Of a DNA stretch of 52,664 bases, positions 49,598 through 52,664 are shown piece by piece. The position numbers and the translations under genes were made by a program. The notes under the pieces are model-generated. The model had not been told where the DNA came from and did not search any database. It saw only the letters and a program-made list of their open reading frames with translations. Positions within the stretch are counted from its first letter, which is position 1. Each line of letters opens with the position of its first letter. The stretch comes from a virus. Location of the stretch: positions 1 through 52,664 of the IMG/VR virus record IMGVR_UViG_3300029998_000712; one strand, written 5' to 3'.

Positions 49598-49975
49598 ATG
49601 GAAATACAAAAATTTGAAGCCTATAAATATAGAGGGAAAAAATTAGATGTGATAAATAGAAAGGAATTCATTAATGAAATTAGTGATATTTTTGCATCTG
49701 AAATGTTTGGTTATAATAATAATGGTACATCTTATTATCCTGATTTAGAAACATTAAATATTTATTTGCATAATGATGAAACAGGAGAAGATAGAACAAT
49801 AAAATTGGATTTGTCTGATATGGGCATAGAAATTGGACACACAGATTGGTATGATGAAGAAGAAGCAGAAAATCATGATGACTTAGGTGTATTTGTTCCA
49901 GAAAGAAATTTAGATTTACCAATAACTAAAGCTTATAAATCACAAAAAGGTGATATGAACAAATTTAATATATAA
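49598..49975 (+). CDS. Small tagged protein (MEIQKFEAYKY ... NKFNI)
   Basis: 125 residues. The start MEIQKFEAYK is a variant of the family N-terminus and the end is G-D-M-N-K-F-N-I. The middle (D-L-E-T-L-N-I-Y-L-H-N-D, then I-K-L-D-L-S-D-M-G) is mixed alpha/beta and acidic. It is followed by a Bacteroidota-type promoter and not by a coupled gene, so the tail is a protein-level feature. Confidence 0.75.
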   Translation: MEIQKFEAYKYRGKKLDVINRKEFINEISDIFASEMFGYNNNGTSYYPDLETLNIYLHNDETGEDRTIKLDLSDMGIEIGHTDWYDEEEAENHDDLGVFVPERNLDLPITKAYKSQKGDMNKFNI

Positions 49976-49990
49976 AAAATTCTAAAATAT

Positions 49991-50021
49991 TTTGATATTT
50001 AAAAAGTATTTATTATCTTTG
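49991..50021 (+). promoter_or_regulatory. Bacteroidota-type promoter (TTTG-N19-TATCTTTG)
   Basis: TTTG at 49991-49994, a 19-base spacer, and TATCTTTG at 50014-50021 match the -33/-7 elements. It lies 17 bases before the gene at 50039, which it should drive. Confidence 0.75.
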
Positions 50022-50038
50022 TTGCTTAAAATTAAACA

Positions 50039-50365
50039 ATGAAGATAATAAATTTTTTATTTAGTAAATCTGAAAAAACTATGAACATAGTTAGTGAAGA
50101 TATTTTCAATTGTTCATATAAGGAAAAATGGATTCAACCTTATACTGAAAGTATTAAAAATAGAATGATCAATGATTCTAATTATTTAATAACTGATTCT
50201 AATTTAAAATATAAAAAATTAAATAAGAAAGAACTTATAATTGAAATTACTACGTGTTTAAATAGAATAGATAGAAATTATGAAGATTATGGAATAAATG
50301 ATAATGAATATAAATTTGAATTTGATCATTTCATAAAATCAACGATATTAATGTATAAAAAATAA
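50039..50365 (+). CDS. Hypothetical protein
   Basis: 108 residues. The first gene after a host-type promoter, so possibly expressed early. Lys/Glu/Asn-rich with a D-R-N-Y-E-D-Y-G stretch near residue 80; no motif recognised. Followed after 8 bases by another small gene. Confidence 0.65.
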   Translation: MKIINFLFSKSEKTMNIVSEDIFNCSYKEKWIQPYTESIKNRMINDSNYLITDSNLKYKKLNKKELIIEITTCLNRIDRNYEDYGINDNEYKFEFDHFIKSTILMYKK

Positions 50366-50373
50366 CATAATAT

Positions 50374-50775
50374 ATGAAAGTGAATAAATTTGAGGAAACA
50401 ACTAATAAAATTATACATATTGACGGAAAGTATTTTTCAAATGATTCTGTTTCAATAACAAACAGTCGTGAAATACTGAATTATATGGTTAATATTCAAA
50501 CTCATGCATTTCAAGATAATAAATTAACATTAACTAGTAATTTAATTGAGCCTTTAACAAAAATTTTTGGCACTCAAAACAAAACAATTAGAAGTGAGTT
50601 TATGTTGAAATTGTGGATTTTAAAATTTAAAGATTTGACATTTAATGTTTATACAGCAAAGAATCGAGGAACATCTTATGAAGTTTGTGATTATTCTTAT
50701 GAAGATGTTCGCAATGGCAAAATAGATAAAAAAATTATTGAGTTCTTAGAAGAGTTATATAAATTAATTAATTAA
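50374..50775 (+). CDS. Hypothetical protein with family-like start
   Basis: 133 residues. The start MKVNKFEETT resembles the family N-terminus but the tail is E-L-Y-K-L-I-N. The middle contains L-K-L-W-I-L-K-F-K-D-L-T-F-N-V-Y-T, a beta pattern. Shares one base with the next gene's ATG, so the two are translated together. Function unknown. Confidence 0.65.
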   Translation: MKVNKFEETTNKIIHIDGKYFSNDSVSITNSREILNYMVNIQTHAFQDNKLTLTSNLIEPLTKIFGTQNKTIRSEFMLKLWILKFKDLTFNVYTAKNRGTSYEVCDYSYEDVRNGKIDKKIIEFLEELYKLIN

Positions 50776-51218
50776 TGAATAATATGAAAATTGCACATAT
50801 AGTAAAATTAACAGACAACGATGGAGATTTACAATTTAAACTTGTAGATCAAGATACTTGGAATTGGATTATTATGGAAAATTCTGGAATACCAGAACCT
50901 ACTAAAAGAATAATTTTTAGTAATTTTTTCACAGGAAAAATTGTTTCACGATGGGAAGACAAATTGTGTCCTGATTCAATAAGAGAAAGAATAAAAACCA
51001 AATATTTAGAAAATTATGATTCATTTGATGGTGTGTTTATAACATATGGATCATGGGATAATGATCGAGCATTATTGGCTCCACCATTAGAAGATAATTA
51101 TGATTTATTTTGTAGAGATTATTCAAGAACTATTGATATTATTAATATGATAGAAAATGCAAAAGCAAAAGGATATAATGTAGAATTTGAACATGAATAT
51201 GTTGGACTAATGTATTAA
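50775..51218 (+). CDS. Hypothetical protein
   Basis: 147 residues. W-N-W-I-I-M-E-N near residue 29, R-I-I-F-S-N-F-F-T-G-K near 45, and Y-G-S-W-D-N-D-R-A near 91 give a mixed alpha/beta look, but I recognise no family. An alternative start is the Met at codon 4. Last gene before the candidate RNA and the tRNA cluster. Confidence 0.65.
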   Translation: MNNMKIAHIVKLTDNDGDLQFKLVDQDTWNWIIMENSGIPEPTKRIIFSNFFTGKIVSRWEDKLCPDSIRERIKTKYLENYDSFDGVFITYGSWDNDRALLAPPLEDNYDLFCRDYSRTIDIINMIENAKAKGYNVEFEHEYVGLMY

Positions 51219-51240
51219 TTGAAAAATAATTCAATAAATA

Positions 51241-51272
51241 TTTGGTAGATTAAAAACTTTGTATTACTTTTG
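51241..51272 (+). promoter_or_regulatory. Bacteroidota-type promoter (TTTG-N20-TACTTTTG)
   Basis: TTTG at 51241-51244 and TACTTTTG at 51265-51272 with 20 bases between match the -33/-7 elements. No protein start follows closely; the structured region at 51280-51445 would be its first product. Confidence 0.7.
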
Positions 51273-51279
51273 TTCTACA

Positions 51280-51445
51280 AATAAAAAATAAATTGATTGA
51301 TATAAAAAATGTGTAGTTGAACATTACAAGAAAGTGTATCAAGATTGAGTATATGAGTTAATGTCTTTCTATTGCTCTAAATAAATCTCAAAAAAAGTTC
51401 ATCATATCAATCAATTTTTAAAAATAGAAAAAAATGACTTTTTTT
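51280..51445 (+). ncRNA. Candidate structured non-coding RNA
   Basis: aaattgattgatat at 51290-51303 is perfectly complementary to atatcaatcaattt at 51404-51417, a 14-base closing stem around about 100 bases. Inside, tgaac near 51318 pairs with gttca near 51397, and acatta/taatgt near 51323/51360 could pair further. A host-type promoter precedes it and a T-rich run follows near 51438. No reading frame is supported in it. It may be a regulatory RNA; the family is not recognised. Confidence 0.5.
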
Positions 51446-51509
51446 ATATAATATATAAGAAAGTAGAAAATAACTTAAACAAAAAATAATTTTTAATATA
51501 TACAATATC

Positions 51510-51620
51510 ATGAACAACATTAGTAGACATATCACAACAGGCACAGCCACAACAACTGCAACTACTCCCGTAACAGGAGGAAGACCAGTGGCGTATTTGG
51601 GTGATAACAATCTAAGTTGA
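51510..51620 (+). CDS. Possible 36-residue protein, Thr-rich
   Basis: ATG at 51510, TGA at 51618-51620. The product is Thr-rich with the end G-G-R-P-V-A-Y-L-G-D-N-N-L-S. A ttttaatatatacaatatc promoter-like block lies just upstream and a hairpin terminator follows 28 bases after the stop, so it is a neat independent transcription unit. Codon use is less AT-rich than around it. Function unknown. Confidence 0.5.
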   Translation: MNNISRHITTGTATTTATTPVTGGRPVAYLGDNNLS

Positions 51621-51648
51621 TATTTTTATAAAATATTTTAATAGTGTT

Positions 51649-51684
51649 AAAACCCAAAGATGATTATTCAACTTTGGGTTTTTT
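51649..51684 (+). terminator. Intrinsic terminator
   Basis: The stem aaaacccaaag/ctttgggtttt with a T-run separates the 36-residue ORF from the tRNA cluster. Confidence 0.8.
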
Positions 51685-51702
51685 CTTTTTAAATAATTAA
51701 TT

Positions 51703-51781
51703 GGTCCTGTAGTGGCAGAATTTCCTAAATTCTATGTGCATAATGGAATGAAAAATGAGAGTTCGAGTCTCTTCTGGATCA
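51703..51781 (+). tRNA. tRNA-Arg(CCT)-like, D-arm reduced
   Basis: Acceptor GGTCCTG pairs with CTGGATC (one T-T mismatch), the T-arm is GAGAG-TTCGAGT-CTCTT, and the discriminator is A before CA. An anticodon arm AGAAT-TTCCTAA-ATTCT gives anticodon CCT. Only 7 bases lie between acceptor and anticodon stem, too few for a normal D-arm, while about 23 bases separate anticodon and T arms. The neighbour at 51795 has compensatory changes in the same anticodon stem, supporting this fold. Confidence 0.55.
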
Positions 51782-51794
51782 CAAAATAAATAAT

Positions 51795-51873
51795 GGCCTT
51801 GTAATGGCGGAGTTTTCTAAACTCTATGTGCATAATGGAATGAAAAATGAGGGTTCAACCCCCTCCTGGGTCA
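51795..51873 (+). tRNA. tRNA-Arg(TCT)-like, D-arm reduced
   Basis: Near duplicate of 51703-51781. Acceptor GGCCTTG with CTGGGTC (one T-T mismatch), T-arm GAGGG-TTCAACC-CCCTC, and anticodon arm GGAGT-TTTCTAA-ACTCT giving TCT. The region between anticodon and T arms is almost identical to its neighbour. The D-arm is again reduced to 7 bases. Confidence 0.55.
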
Positions 51874-51884
51874 CAGTAAAATAT

Positions 51885-51943
51885 CAGGTGTATGTGGTAG
51901 TGTCAGGATCAGGCACAAGGAAGTTCGACTCTTCTTCACCTGA
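51885..51943 (+). tRNA. tRNA-like element, D-arm reduced, anticodon unclear
   Basis: Acceptor CAGGTG pairs with CACCTG and the T-arm is GGAAG-TTCGACT-CTTCT, with discriminator A then CA. A stem GTGTC/GGCAC encloses AGGATCA, but this loop lacks the T expected at position 33, so the anticodon cannot be assigned. Only 59 bases long. It may be a decayed or non-standard tRNA. Confidence 0.4.
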
Positions 51944-52015
51944 CAATTATTATTGTAATATTTAATAATATAAAAGAGTTCTTTGATATTTGAAAAAATA
52001 AAATAGTTTAATTAT

Positions 52016-52102
52016 CGGGTAGTGGTGTAGTTGGTTAGCATACGTGTTTTGGGAACATGAGGGAACGTATAGTCATCGTGAGTTCGAATCTCACCTACCC
52101 GA
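52016..52102 (+). tRNA. tRNA-Pro(TGG) with enlarged variable region
   Basis: Acceptor CGGGTAG/CTACCCG, D-arm GTGT...GCAT, anticodon arm CGTGT-TTTGGGA-ACATG (anticodon TGG), T-arm GTGAG-TTCGAAT-CTCAC, discriminator A. The variable region is about 18 bases rather than 4-5 as in normal tRNA-Pro. Confidence 0.8.
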
Positions 52103-52177
52103 CATAACAAAAACATAGTTCGGAAAAGTAAAACGAAATTGAAAAATTTTTAGATTTTTATAAAAACAATTAATAAT

Positions 52178-52254
52178 GGGACTTGGGACTGCTTGGAGTG
52201 GTCGCCTCTCTTGCACAGAGGAATAACAGGTGGGTTCGATGCCCATAAGCTCCA
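52178..52254 (+). tRNA. tRNA-Ala(TGC)
   Basis: Acceptor GGGACTT/AAGCTCC (one mismatch), D-arm GACT...GGTC, anticodon arm CCTCT-CTTGCAC-AGAGG (anticodon TGC), 8-base variable region, T-arm GTGGG-TTCGATG-CCCAT, discriminator A. Note the acceptor lacks the G3-U70 pair in standard register unless G3 pairs with T70, which it does here. Confidence 0.85.
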
Positions 52255-52290
52255 CATAATCAGATAGTTACATAAATGATTATAAATAAT

Positions 52291-52375
52291 GCGATAGTCG
52301 CCTAGAGACCGATGGCGCTGGGTTGCCAATCCAGTAAGCGAAAGCACACCGTGAGTTTGAATCTCATCTATCGCT
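52291..52375 (+). tRNA. tRNA-Gly(GCC) with class II-like long variable arm
   Basis: Acceptor GCGATAG/CTATCGC, anticodon arm CTGGG-TTGCCAA-TCCAG (anticodon GCC), T-arm GTGAG-TTTGAAT-CTCAT, discriminator T. G1-C72, C2-G71 and T73 together with C35 C36 are the bacterial tRNA-Gly identity set. The variable region is 16 bases, with a possible GCG-AAA-like stem, and the D-arm resembles that of tRNA-Ser. Confidence 0.8.
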
Positions 52376-52396
52376 CAAATATTAAAATAAATTAAC

Positions 52397-52482
52397 GCAA
52401 GTGTCGCATAGAGGTCGATTGCACTAGATTTCCAATCTAGAAAGATAATATCACACCGAGGGTTCGAATCCCTTTACTTGCT
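52397..52482 (+). tRNA. tRNA-Gly(TCC) with class II-like long variable arm
   Basis: Acceptor GCAAGTG/TACTTGC, anticodon arm CTAGA-TTTCCAA-TCTAG (anticodon TCC), T-arm GAGGG-TTCGAAT-CCCTT, discriminator T. As with the neighbour, Gly identity bases are intact but the variable region is 17 bases (GATA/TATC can pair), and the D-loop (tagaggtcgat) is Ser-like. Confidence 0.8.
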
Positions 52483-52490
52483 CTAAATTT

Positions 52491-52561
52491 GGCCCTGTGG
52501 CGTAACGGAAGCGTATGACTATTACAAGGTTTGGGAGATGGTTCGATTCCATCTGGGGCTA
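52491..52561 (+). tRNA. tRNA-Val(TAC)
   Basis: Acceptor GGCCCTG/TGGGGCT with wobble ends, D-arm GCG...GCG, loop ATTACAA giving TAC, a 4-base variable region and T-arm GATGG-TTCGATT-CCATC, discriminator A. The anticodon stem is weak (two wobble pairs and one mismatch). Confidence 0.75.
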
Positions 52562-52575
52562 CTTTTTTTGAATAT

Positions 52576-52650
52576 AGGATTTTAACTCAGTTGGTTCAGA
52601 GTATTTGTTTAACAAGCAAAACGTCATTGGTTCGATTCCAATAAGTCCTA
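52576..52650 (+). tRNA. tRNA, probable Val(AAC)
   Basis: Acceptor AGGATTT/AAGTCCT, D-arm ACTC...GAGT, anticodon arm TTTGT-TTAACAA-GCAAA, 5-base variable region, T-arm ATTGG-TTCGATT-CCAAT, discriminator A. The loop reads AAC at 34-36, which would decode Val GTT; A34 is unusual in bacteria, so the identity is less certain. A further tRNA probably begins at the window end. Confidence 0.75.
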
Positions 52651-52664
52651 CAATAATGCCGATG

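Noticed and set aside
52150-52347. A 65-residue leftward frame
   Set aside because: It lies across tRNA-Ala and tRNA-Gly genes and is explained by their sequence.
52397-52482. tRNA-Ser reading of the class II-like tRNA
   Set aside because: The anticodon loop gives TCC (Gly), the discriminator is T and the first two acceptor pairs are Gly-type; a Ser tRNA would need G73 and a Ser anticodon.

Overview
The window is part of the genome of a large, very AT-rich contractile-tailed phage (T4-like myovirus) that most probably infects a member of the Bacteroidota. The phage assignment rests on a UvsX-type recombinase, a gp41/DnaB-type helicase, a tail sheath, a tail tube, a set of baseplate/hub genes, a PF05869-type adenine methyltransferase and a tRNA cluster. 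The host assignment rests on Bacteroidota-type promoters (TTTG, 19-20 bases, TAnnTTTG) and on start codons preceded by A/T-rich sequence rather than Shine-Dalgarno sites.

Layout. 1-4882: a leftward run of small proteins, nearly all with a short N-terminal segment of the type M-K-x-L/I-K-x-F/Y-E and many ending in K-F-N-L/I, plus a DeoC-like protein and a Dam-like methylase. 4956-6767: an AAA+ ATPase, a helical protein and a tiny membrane protein, rightward. 6794-8916: a degenerate metallophosphoesterase and small structural-looking proteins, leftward. 9021-9470: a gamma-glutamylcyclotransferase-like protein. 9462-19574: a long leftward baseplate/hub operon (gp53-like, gp27-like, a gp5-like hub carrying two wall hydrolases) that also holds a heptose-kinase-like PfkB protein. 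19826-26596: a rightward replication/nucleotide block (UvsX, helicase, class II ribonucleotide reductase) and a possible glycosyltransferase. 26659-34436: a leftward accessory block with a MoxR-type AAA+ ATPase, a metallopeptidase/VWA partner, a rhomboid protease with a possible membrane substrate, and an ECF-type sigma factor. An HNH endonuclease plus ribbon-helix-helix gene lies inside this block on the opposite strand. 35139-43803: sheath, tube, glycosyltransferase and gp26-like hub genes. 43876-51218: more small tagged proteins, Nudix and HAD enzymes, and two candidate prohead or internal virion proteins. 51241-52664: a candidate structured RNA, a 36-residue ORF and at least nine tRNA or tRNA-like genes.

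The most interesting candidate system is the family of small proteins with matched ends. Their N-termini resemble the T4 capsid-targeting sequence, which directs internal proteins into the prohead and is then cut after Glu. Several members, and the two larger proteins at 47483-49583, contain I/L-x-E followed by A/G/S, the T4 prohead-protease consensus. Many also carry a G-D-Y-V type motif that looks like a small beta-barrel, and at least twelve share a C-terminal K-F/Y-N-L/I tail. I infer, without proof, a large set of capsid-packaged and possibly injected effector proteins, analogous to T4 IPI-IPIII.

Other points of note are the phage MoxR/VWA pair, a rhomboid beside a plausible substrate, two enzymes that have lost catalytic residues (DeoC and a phosphoesterase), and tRNAs with unusual D-arms or enlarged variable regions, including two tRNA-Gly with class II-like variable arms.
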